A stretch of 29,377 bases of DNA from a virus: IMG/VR virus record IMGVR_UViG_3300030333_006032, positions 1 to 29,377 of that record; one strand, given 5' to 3'. The notes below the pieces were generated by a model. The model saw only the letters and a list, made by a program, of their open reading frames with translations. It had not been told where the DNA came from and searched no databases. Position numbers and translations under genes: made by a program. Positions 1 through 5,262 of the stretch are shown in pieces. Each line of letters begins with the position of its first letter. The first letter of the stretch is position 1.

Positions 1-128
1 TTGCGTTCCAAAATTCTGACCCGTTCATTAAGGTCAGAAATCTTTTCTTCGCATCTTTGGATTTTGAGAGCTTGGACAACAATCCGAGTTTCCTGGGACG
101 CATCCAATGAAAGACTTTGGTCAGTCAT
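1..128 (-). CDS. Small charged coiled-coil-like protein, C-terminus beyond window
   Basis: Leftward reading frame of 42 visible codons that runs off the left edge. It starts at ATG 128, and its ATG overlaps the TGA of the upstream 147-aa gene (ATGA, 125-128), so the two are translationally coupled. The visible part is polar, with leucine, isoleucine and valine at heptad-like spacing towards the edge (KISDLNERVRILER), which suggests a coiled coil. The position after a membrane protein and this composition recall XhlA-type or spanin-like lysis accessories, which carry a coiled coil followed by a membrane anchor. The part that would hold the anchor is missing, so function is not assigned. Confidence 0.6.
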   Translation of the reverse strand, partial: MTDQSLSLDASQETRIVVQALKIQRCEEKISDLNERVRILER

Positions 129-568
129 GATTTTTTAGGAGTCGAATCCAAAACGGTAACTCCATCAGCAGTCACTAGTTTAATAGGAGTTTCAATCCGA
201 ATGGTTTGATAAGGCACACCGTTGGCAGTTCCTTCTAACTTTTCTTTTTCTGCTTTATCTTTTTCTACTTGATAAGTTCCGTCACCTTTCTTTTGTCCAG
301 ATTTCTCTAAGCCGAAGCTAGCAAGTCCTCCAGCTAGGAGCGACGCAGGAAATGTGATATCCTGCTTCTCACCTGATGTTAGACCAGGTATTTGTATATA
401 GTTAAGGGTGACAATTCCGCCACTCCAAATAACTACCATAAGCCTAACCAGTACACTTATATATTCAAATTGGGTTTCTTTATCTTCCATCTTCTCTTTG
501 ATGTAACCAATGACGCCCTTTTTCTTTTCGGGCGTTTGGGGGTCTACAGGAGTTGTTTGCTCAGGCAT
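125..568 (-). CDS. Putative two-helix membrane protein (holin-like candidate)
   Basis: A 147-residue protein. The N-terminus (1-33) is polar, with Pro/Thr and Lys/Glu. Residues about 36-58 (ISVLVRLMVVIWSGGIVTLN) form a hydrophobic helix. A second, weaker hydrophobic stretch follows at about 70-88 (ITFPASLLAGGLASFGLE). The rest is a charged Lys/Glu linker ending in a short beta-like tail. A hairpin of two membrane segments with charged ends is compatible with a phage holin, and the downstream coupled coiled-coil gene fits a lysis cassette. No sequence signature proves it, and it could instead be a virion or host-membrane protein. It starts at ATG 568, only 28 bp from the divergent gene at 597. 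Confidence 0.7.
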   Translation of the reverse strand: MPEQTTPVDPQTPEKKKGVIGYIKEKMEDKETQFEYISVLVRLMVVIWSGGIVTLNYIQIPGLTSGEKQDITFPASLLAGGLASFGLEKSGQKKGDGTYQVEKDKAEKEKLEGTANGVPYQTIRIETPIKLVTADGVTVLDSTPKKS

Positions 569-596
569 GATTAAGAGCGAATTGCTACTACATTAA
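569..596. promoter_or_regulatory. Short divergent gap with -10-like TACTAC
   Basis: The 28 bp separating the leftward gene starting at 568 from the rightward gene starting at 597 must hold both starts. TACTAC at 586-591 lies 5 nt before ATG 597 and resembles a -10 box feeding a leaderless or near-leaderless transcript. There is no Shine-Dalgarno sequence. The -10 match is weak. Confidence 0.3.
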
Positions 597-773
597 ATGA
601 ATGAAATCACAGCGGCAATCATTGGTGCTATTGCCAGTGCTTTATTGATGCTTTTGGCTAATGTTTCTAACCGTAGAGAGCGTGATATTCGAGAGATATT
701 TAATCGTTTAAATCGACTGGAGCAAGAAGTTGCCAAACAACAAAACCCCCGCAGTCGACTACGAGGGCTTTGA
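597..773 (+). CDS. Small N-terminally anchored membrane protein with coiled coil
   Basis: A 58-residue protein. Residues 4-24 are a hydrophobic helix (ITAAIIGAIASALLMLLANV), followed by Arg-rich and coiled-coil-like sequence (REIFNRLNRLEQEVAKQ) and a basic end. This is the build of small phage spanin or holin-accessory proteins, with an N-in anchor and a cytoplasmic or periplasmic helix. It lies opposite the leftward putative lysis genes. The start is ATG 597, with no Shine-Dalgarno. The last codons overlap a GC-rich hairpin (746-772). Function is inferred from topology only. Confidence 0.6.
   Translation: MNEITAAIIGAIASALLMLLANVSNRRERDIREIFNRLNRLEQEVAKQQNPRSRLRGL
746..772. terminator. GC-rich hairpin, terminator-like mainly for leftward transcripts
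   Basis: CCCCCGCAGT (746-755) pairs with ACTACGAGGG (758-767) apart from G-T wobbles, around a tight loop at GTCGAC. Read leftward, the stem is followed by TTTTG (745-741); read rightward it is followed by CTTTG. It could stop leftward transcription before the divergent lysis-like region and rightward transcription of the 58-aa gene. It sits inside the coding end of that gene. Confidence 0.4.
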
Positions 774-1114
774 AGAGTCTTTCCTAGGAAACCTGTGGAT
801 CGTTACCAAGCCTGACTAAAAGCTTGATCCCTCCAACCTTTCGGTCTCTCTAACCTTCCTCCGAAGAGTATCGCTTAGAGCAACAGGAAAACGGATGTTG
901 CAGTGACCTGTATCAACGGACGCACCGATTCGTGGTCTGCCTATACCCAGGCGGCTGGTCGACGTAGGACTTCGCAGGTCTGGGATTTGGTGGAGAGCTG
1001 ACCGACGCTCCAACAGAGCGGAGGCTGATTCAACAGCTCGTTAATGGGTCTAGTCTTCCCTCCAAGCCAACTATAGCAATTTCTTTTATCCTGGGTTATC
1101 GCAGTAACAACTTT
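774..1114. other. 341-bp gap with a weak leftward RHH-like reading frame
   Basis: No convincing gene. The leftward frame 816-1040 reads a ribbon-helix-helix-like stretch, GRPRIGASVDTGHCNIRFPV, then ALSDTLRRKVRETERLEGSSF and a stop. It has no ATG and would need TTG at 1013. This could be a decayed RHH regulator or a short real one. The region is more GC-rich than its flanks and holds a TTGGAGCG variant on the - strand (1006-1013). No tRNA or clear terminator was seen. Confidence 0.3.
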
Positions 1115-1330
1115 ATGAATAAGGAAGATAGTGACCGCGCCATGTCCACAGTTATGGGGCCAGAGTGGGTCAAAGAACAGCAGGCAAAAGCCGACAGAAT
1201 GAACGAGTTGTATGAAATGGATGAACGATCTGATGATCCTGATCATCCCATGCACGGATTATTTACTGGATTACACCAGGAAATAGTGATCTATGAAAAA
1301 TGGAGAAAGCAGTTCGGACTAGAAGTTTGA
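1115..1330 (+). CDS. Small acidic hypothetical protein
   Basis: A 71-residue protein, rich in Glu, Asp, Met and Arg, with no membrane segment. The N-terminus is helical-looking (EWVKEQQAKADRMNELYEMD) and the centre is Asp/Pro-rich (RSDDPDHPMHG). The start is ATG 1115. Its TGA stop overlaps a TTG (1327-1329) that could start the next frame. Not recognised. It belongs to a run of small rightward genes ending at 1733, convergent with the leftward replication operon. Confidence 0.6.
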   Translation: MNKEDSDRAMSTVMGPEWVKEQQAKADRMNELYEMDERSDDPDHPMHGLFTGLHQEIVIYEKWRKQFGLEV

Positions 1331-1485
1331 GTGCTTTGTTGAAAACTGATGATAGTATTGATTCACTACCTGAAGATGAGGTAGAAAGTCGAAGGCCTTT
1401 GTGTCTTTGCGAACATTGCTTAGAGATCAGAAATCAACAGATTCGTTGTCACCAGTGGAGACAGGAGAAGCGGATCTGCGAATAG
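1327..1485 (+). CDS. Small Cys-rich hypothetical protein, uncertain
   Basis: A 52-codon frame from TTG 1327, which overlaps the preceding TGA in a TTGA arrangement. An ATG at 1300 in the same frame would overlap the upstream gene more. The C-terminal half contains C-x-C-x2-C and a later C-H pair (LCLCEHC, then IRCHQW), a possible metal-binding set but not a recognised finger. Part of this stretch is also open in the frame of the downstream gene (from GTG 1401), so it may not be translated. Confidence 0.4.
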   Translation: MSALLKTDDSIDSLPEDEVESRRPLCLCEHCLEIRNQQIRCHQWRQEKRICE

Positions 1486-1496
1486 CGGAGCCCTAC

Positions 1497-1733
1497 ATGA
1501 ATTTCCGAGATTGGCTAGACGTCAAATTTACAGATGAGGAGACTCTCTCTATAGAGAAAGAAGCTCATAACATCGAAAACCATGAATGTGCAGAACACGT
1601 GGCACGTGTTTGCGTAATGCTGCTTAAGCAGACTAGGTATCAATCAAAACTGCTTGAGCAAGCAGTTAACAGGATTGGTTACTTAGAGATGGAGATAGAT
1701 AATCTCATTAAGAAGGGGCAAAATAGGCTTTAG
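1497..1733 (+). CDS. Hypothetical helical protein
   Basis: A 78-residue protein if started at ATG 1497, which has GGAG 6 nt upstream, the best start signal here. A GTG at 1401 in the same frame would give 110 residues. The sequence is mostly helical and ends in a leucine-spaced stretch (LLEQAVNRIGYLEMEIDNL) likely to form a coiled coil. It carries two Cys and no membrane helix. Its 3' end overlaps the convergent zinc-ribbon gene by 26 bp. Not recognised. Confidence 0.6.
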   Translation: MNFRDWLDVKFTDEETLSIEKEAHNIENHECAEHVARVCVMLLKQTRYQSKLLEQAVNRIGYLEMEIDNLIKKGQNRL

Positions 1734-1923
1734 TACCTGAATTCTTCCATTTAACTTCTCTACCTTTTACTACAGCTTCTGGGTACTGAACGGTGTACCA
1801 ACGATGGTTGCAGATATCGCAACGTCTTCTTCTTATAACCACACCATCTTCTCCTGTCTTAGTGCATACAACTCTTGCGGCTAAACCGTTGCAGTCAGGG
1901 CATTTCTGGGTCAGGTGTTTCAT
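1708..1923 (-). CDS. Zinc-ribbon protein, NrdR-N-terminus-like
   Basis: A 71-residue protein from ATG 1923. CPDC at residues 8-11 and CDIC (about 36-39), followed by NHRWYTV, form a four-Cys zinc ribbon. The spacing and the RW-Y-T ending match the N-terminal ribbon of NrdR-type repressors and of many small phage ribbon proteins, but the NrdR ATP-cone is absent. It is therefore a stand-alone ribbon, probably binding DNA or a protein partner. An upstream start at 1989 is in frame but would overlap the RHH gene deeply. It is the last gene of the leftward replication operon and overlaps the preceding gene by 29 bp. Confidence 0.7.
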   Translation of the reverse strand: MKHLTQKCPDCNGLAARVVCTKTGEDGVVIRRRRCDICNHRWYTVQYPEAVVKGREVKWKNSGTKAYFAPS

Positions 1924-2173
1924 TGTGTGAGTTGAGGGTCGTTCGGCCCTCCACTCGACGACGGACTGACTCTCGCCAAACCGCTTCATCCTTGGATCGG
2001 GCCTCTTTGTAAATGGAAGCGGGTAACTGACGTTCCAGCTCTTTGTAAACAGCGTCTCTTATCCAAGCAGTAGCTCGCTGTCCGTTCTCTTTAGCCCTTT
2101 CAGTGACTAATTTTGCTCGATGAGGGTCAAGCAAGATCTGAAGATACGTTTTGTTTCCGTGTCTCAGAGCCAT
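1895..2173 (-). CDS. Ribbon-helix-helix-like DNA-binding protein
   Basis: A 92-residue basic protein. Residues about 7-45 (NKTYLQILLDPHRAKLVTER, then an Ala/Trp-Ile helix ATAWIRDAVYKELER) fit the beta-strand/helix/helix pattern of Arc/MetJ-type proteins, where the strand contacts operator DNA as a dimer. The rest is charged. The start is ATG 2173. The 23 bp upstream contain -10-like elements, so it may have its own promoter and could autoregulate. The 3' end overlaps the zinc-ribbon gene. The RHH call rests on pattern only. Confidence 0.6.
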   Translation of the reverse strand: MALRHGNKTYLQILLDPHRAKLVTERAKENGQRATAWIRDAVYKELERQLPASIYKEARSKDEAVWRESVRRRVEGRTTLNSHNETPDPEMP

Positions 2174-2196
2174 GGGGCAATTGTAGTTGTACTACT
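2174..2196 (-). promoter_or_regulatory. Possible internal promoter before RHH gene
   Basis: On the - strand the gap reads as tandem TAC-rich elements, with TACAAT near 2185 lying about 10 bp before ATG 2173. A TACTAC-like element also lies here at 2190-2195. It belongs to a recurring TACTAC/TGTACT motif seen in several gaps. Weak; no clear -35 was seen. Confidence 0.25.
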
Positions 2197-2340
2197 CTAC
2201 CACCTAGCGGGAGAATCGACTTTTTTCTGCCAAGCATTGCGCTGAGCTTCTCTAGAAAGTTTTCGCTGTTTCTTAGAGCCAGCTCTAATTTCTCTGGCTC
2301 CTTTAAGAAAGTCAGCAGCTCTATGGAGATCGGCTGTCAT
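2197..2340 (-). CDS. Small basic hypothetical protein
   Basis: A 47-residue protein from ATG 2340, preceded by AAGGAA about 12 nt upstream. ATG 2409 in the same frame would add 23 residues but overlap the neighbour by 89 bp. The protein is very basic (KKQRKLSREAQRNAWQKK), consistent with nucleic-acid binding, but no fold is recognised. It lies in the leftward operon between the 59-aa gene and the RHH gene. Confidence 0.5.
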   Translation of the reverse strand: MTADLHRAADFLKGAREIRAGSKKQRKLSREAQRNAWQKKVDSPARW

Positions 2341-2500
2341 TGCCAGTTGAATTTCCTTGTTCAATAGTTCTAGAACTATTTGTCTTCCACTCTTCTGTGT
2401 AGGCGACATCCATCGCGTCTGAGAGACTGCTGTAATAGCCTAGCTCGTTTTCATTCTGACGTATACGCCATCCGTTAGCTGTTCGAGCAACTGCGATCAA
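2321..2500 (-). CDS. Small hypothetical protein coupled to polymerase
   Basis: A 59-residue protein. TTG 2500 is chosen because it overlaps the polymerase TGA (TTGA) and has GGAGG 8 nt upstream, the clearest Shine-Dalgarno in this operon. The fold looks like a short beta-beta-alpha unit: AVARTANGWRIRQNENELGY followed by a helix SLSDAMDVAYTEEW. This resembles small phage add-on domains that follow replication genes. The C-terminus is Ser/Asn-rich and disordered. Function unknown. Confidence 0.55.
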   Translation of the reverse strand: MIAVARTANGWRIRQNENELGYYSSLSDAMDVAYTEEWKTNSSRTIEQGNSTGNDSRSP

Positions 2501-4431
2501 TGGACTTCCCTCCAAGTTTTACCAATAGAAACTTCAGCCAAAGAGGGAATATCACCCAACCATTTGGCCTCTGCTTCTTCCATTACTTGTTTTAGTACGG
2601 CGGCCCATTCATCTGCTGTTTCTTCACGTACAAGTAGCAAGATTTCGTCATGAACTGCTGCGGCAATTCGAACTGTATCTTCTCCTGCATTCTTAACCTT
2701 GGGCCATAAATTCCCCAGTGCACACTTAAGAATCGCAGCACCCGCACCCTGGATCGGTGTATTACATCGGACTGTAACTTTGTTTAAATCTCCCTTTAGG
2801 AAACGGCGCATTTTTGAAACAGGGATACGTACTTCAGCCCATTCATCATGTTCTGTTTTTTGAGATAACAACTGATTCTCCACTTGCCAAGCTTTTATGC
2901 CGTCATAAGTAGATAACCAGTCTCCTCTTATTTTTCGTGCTTCTTCTTCTGTCATTGTTATTCCATTTCCGCCTGCATAATTACGAAGACCTTCCCAACC
3001 AGCACCATATAAAAGACCGAAATTAGCTGACTTAGCTATTTGTCTATCACATCCCATTGCTTCTGCTGTGTAGGTGTGTAAGTCCTCTCCAGCAGCAAAA
3101 ACCTCCTTCATCTTTACGTCATTCGCAAGTGCCGCCGCCAATCTCAGTTCCATTTGACTGAAGTCAGCATCCACAAGTAAGTAACCTTCTGGAGCCTCAA
3201 CACATTGTCTAAATGAAGCATCTCTAGGTATCTGTTGATTATTTGGTTTGATACAACTCATCCGACCTGTATCTGCCCCAAGTTGCATATATGACGCTCG
3301 GACGTATCCATCAATATCCATTTTTTCCTGGATAGAAGTAATCATTTGTCTCCTCTTTTCAGTTCTCTTCCATGTGAGGTATTTTTGGACTACCTCATGG
3401 TCAGCAGCGAATCCCCTAAGCGCTTGCCGTGAGGCGCTGGGCTTTCCGTCAGCTCCCGTAGGAGTGAAGCCCAGCACTGCTGTGAATTTATCGAGTAACT
3501 GCTTAGGACTATTGATATTGAAACCCTTGTACTTTTTAGTCCCTAAACGGATGGACCCCTCATCTTTGGAACGGAGATTAAACGGAGCCACATCACGCAT
3601 TTCTTTTAACTCAGATAAATCGTTTAGCCAACGATTCCGATCAACTGGATCGTGCCCCATTTCAGACAATTTATGTTCTAAGAGTGCAATCTTTGCGTCA
3701 CCTTCTCTAGGAAGTTTGTGTTCTTCAGGCAGAGCTATATCAAGTTCCCTTAAAAACTCTGTACCCATTTCCTTAGCGTCATATTCATAATCAACACGGC
3801 ACTGTTCTAAGGCTTTTGGATTCCAGGGAAGCCCTGTTCTCCACATCTGAGCGAGAGCTGGTATCGCCCTGCACTCCAACGCATAAGCAATGTTGAGATT
3901 TCCTATAAGAAGTTTTTTAGTTAGTAATACATCTAGCTCTAATAAAGCTTCTACATCTCTAGCTGCATAAATGAGTTGATCTTCACTAAGTTTTTCAGCA
4001 CTCCAATCTGAAAGTTGTTGTTCCTTAGATAGATCTATGTTCAAATGCCTTCTCATAAGATCACTCAGACCGTGCTTCATCCCTGGTATCCCGTTAGACA
4101 GAAGACGGCTAGCAAGCATTGTGCAGCCAATTTTTCCACGGGGATTAATAGCGTGTTCTTGTAACCAGGCAATATCGAATACTGCGTTATGCGCTAGCCA
4201 AAAACGTTCACCATTTTCAAAGAAGAGATCAAGGGTTTCCCAATCCTGCTCTTCTAATTTGAAACAATCAATGATGACTATTGTTTCGTCAACTAAGGAA
4301 CCTAATTGAATAAGTCTAAGTTTCCCTATCTCAGGCTGAAGCTGGAGCGTTTCAGTATCAAAGGCAATACTGATCGATGTATTGAGCTTATGGAGATACT
4401 CAATACCGTAGTATATTTTGAAGTTAGTCAT
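2497..4431 (-). CDS. polA: Family A DNA polymerase with 3'-5' exonuclease
   Basis: A 644-residue replicative polymerase. The proofreading domain occupies about 1-190, with the DEDDy set: D25-T-E27, D86 (NAVFDIAWL) and Y155-x3-D159. The polymerase domain follows: motif A at 418-432 (VDADFSQMELRL, D421/E428), O-helix R463, K467, F471 and Y475 with the spacing of E. coli R754, K758, F762 and Y766, and motif C H594-D595-E596. The 5' nuclease domain of bacterial Pol I is absent, as in T7-type phage enzymes. All catalytic residues are present. It lies in the same operon as the primase-helicase, and ATG 4431 overlaps the preceding stop, so stoichiometry is coupled. Confidence 0.96.
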   Translation of the reverse strand: MTNFKIYYGIEYLHKLNTSISIAFDTETLQLQPEIGKLRLIQLGSLVDETIVIIDCFKLEEQDWETLDLFFENGERFWLAHNAVFDIAWLQEHAINPRGKIGCTMLASRLLSNGIPGMKHGLSDLMRRHLNIDLSKEQQLSDWSAEKLSEDQLIYAARDVEALLELDVLLTKKLLIGNLNIAYALECRAIPALAQMWRTGLPWNPKALEQCRVDYEYDAKEMGTEFLRELDIALPEEHKLPREGDAKIALLEHKLSEMGHDPVDRNRWLNDLSELKEMRDVAPFNLRSKDEGSIRLGTKKYKGFNINSPKQLLDKFTAVLGFTPTGADGKPSASRQALRGFAADHEVVQKYLTWKRTEKRRQMITSIQEKMDIDGYVRASYMQLGADTGRMSCIKPNNQQIPRDASFRQCVEAPEGYLLVDADFSQMELRLAAALANDVKMKEVFAAGEDLHTYTAEAMGCDRQIAKSANFGLLYGAGWEGLRNYAGGNGITMTEEEARKIRGDWLSTYDGIKAWQVENQLLSQKTEHDEWAEVRIPVSKMRRFLKGDLNKVTVRCNTPIQGAGAAILKCALGNLWPKVKNAGEDTVRIAAAVHDEILLLVREETADEWAAVLKQVMEEAEAKWLGDIPSLAEVSIGKTWREVH

Positions 4432-4579
4432 TGGCTTTAAGGCTCTCTATATAATTTTGGTTAAGTACATGACCTGCATATGCGCTCGCAGAGCAACCTA
4501 GTTCTTTAGCTTTTTCCTCTATGTGTTTAAGGGTTAAAGCCCAAGGCGTTACCTGCATTCTTTTATTTTTTGTAGGCAT
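4424..4579 (-). CDS. Small RHH-like protein before polymerase
   Basis: A 51-residue protein from ATG 4579; an in-frame start at 4609 lies deeper inside the upstream gene. The N-terminus is basic (PTKNKRMQV), followed by a strand-like segment and two helices (LKHIEEKAKELG, then SASAYAGHVLNQN). This fits a short ribbon-helix-helix. It could be a DNA-binding regulator of the replication operon. It overlaps both neighbours by a few bases, so it is translated in series. The assignment is by pattern only. Confidence 0.5.
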   Translation of the reverse strand: MPTKNKRMQVTPWALTLKHIEEKAKELGCSASAYAGHVLNQNYIESLKAND

Positions 4580-4778
4580 TGAAATCACCCCCATGATCAA
4601 CTCCGACATATAAAGCAGAGTTAGGCCCGTATTTTTCTATAAGTTCAGGCCAGGTTTTAAAAATCTTGGCTTTGTTGTCCGCATCAGCGGCTAAAGCAGC
4701 ACCCGCCAAGCGGTTCATAAAACCACCGCCATATGTAATGGCTGTCTGGAGCGTCCAGTACGTTTCGTGCTGATTCAT
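4563..4778 (-). CDS. Hypothetical protein
   Basis: A 71-residue protein with a Gly/Ala-rich N-terminal half (ITYGGGFMNRLAGAALAADA) and an aromatic C-terminal half ending in DFNAYKK. No transmembrane helix or known motif. ATG 4778 overlaps the TGA of the upstream gene (ATGA). The gene contains an interrupted palindrome that includes one CTGGAGCG motif (4746-4753). Function not recognised; context suggests a minor replication-operon product. Confidence 0.6.
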   Translation of the reverse strand: MNQHETYWTLQTAITYGGGFMNRLAGAALAADADNKAKIFKTWPELIEKYGPNSALYVGVDHGGDFNAYKK

Positions 4779-4951
4779 TGATAACCCTCCTCATAGGCAT
4801 CTAACTCATTTTCGAGAAGCCCGATAACTTCGTCCAAGATATCTGATGTCTGTGGAAGTAGGTGTGCATCAATTTGATGCCTTTCTTCTTCACGCTTTCG
4901 CATGAGAATGAAGTCCTTGAGCATCAGCTCAAGCTTTTTGTATTCATTCAT
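4775..4951 (-). CDS. Small acidic helical hypothetical protein
   Basis: A 58-residue protein. The N-terminal half is amphipathic (KKLELMLKDFILMRKREEER) and the C-terminal half is acidic (SDILDEVIGLLENELDAYEE). Probably all helical, possibly dimeric. It starts at ATG 4951 and ends in TGA overlapping the next ATG. The 50-bp gap upstream holds promoter-like and operator-like repeats, so this may begin an internal transcript. Function unknown. Confidence 0.6.
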   Translation of the reverse strand: MNEYKKLELMLKDFILMRKREEERHQIDAHLLPQTSDILDEVIGLLENELDAYEEGYQ

Positions 4952-4969
4952 GAATTGGTCTTTTTTGGT

Positions 4970-5020
4970 TGGGGATGTACCCCAGTTACTCTATTAGTGT
5001 ACTACAGAGTAGTGTATTTA
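4970..5020 (-). promoter_or_regulatory. Putative internal promoter/operator in replication operon
   Basis: TGGGG-ATGTA-CCCCA (4969-4983) is a 5-bp-arm inverted repeat. Next to it, TGTACTAC, AGA and GTAGTGTA (about 4998-5016) form a second inverted arrangement. On the - strand this gives two TACACT -10-like boxes. It lies directly upstream of the gene starting at 4951, in the only sizeable gap of the operon besides its head. A control point is inferred, not proven. Confidence 0.35.
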
Positions 5021-5262
5021 GACAACTCTGGAAACATTTCTACATCAACCCTAGTGATGATAGAAACATCAATCCCCATTTCTAAAGCCGCTGTCGCTTC
5101 ATTATCGAAAGTAACTAAACCCAAGGCATCTGCTGGGTAATTTATTTGTTCCACAGCTAAGGGCTTCCCATCTTCGGCATAAGTGGTGTACCTAACAGAA
5201 GCGGCTGGACCACCTTTGTATGGAACTTCATAAACTGCCAATTGAGTGCTTTTATGGTTCAT
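5002..5262 (-). CDS. Hypothetical protein after primase-helicase
   Basis: An 86-residue protein from ATG 5262, whose ATG overlaps the primase TGA (ATGA). The sequence is beta-strand-rich (VYEVPYKGG, SVRYTTYAEDG) and then mixed, with no membrane segment or motif that I recognise. Tight coupling suggests an accessory to the replication enzymes. The promoter-like gap lies just downstream. Confidence 0.6.
   Translation of the reverse strand: MNHKSTQLAVYEVPYKGGPAASVRYTTYAEDGKPLAVEQINYPADALGLVTFDNEATAALEMGIDVSIITRVDVEMFPELSKYTTL

Noticed and set aside
816-1013. 65-aa leftward RHH protein as a firm gene
   Set aside because: It has no ATG, depends on TTG, and lacks the second helix length usual for RHH; kept only as a weak frame in the gap description.
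1401-1496. GTG 1401 as the start of the 110-aa version
   Set aside because: ATG 1497 has GGAG at ideal spacing and avoids overlap with the preceding frame.
3248-3790. 180-aa rightward frame opposite the polymerase gene
   Set aside because: It mirrors the catalytic polymerase frame, whose motifs are intact on the other strand.
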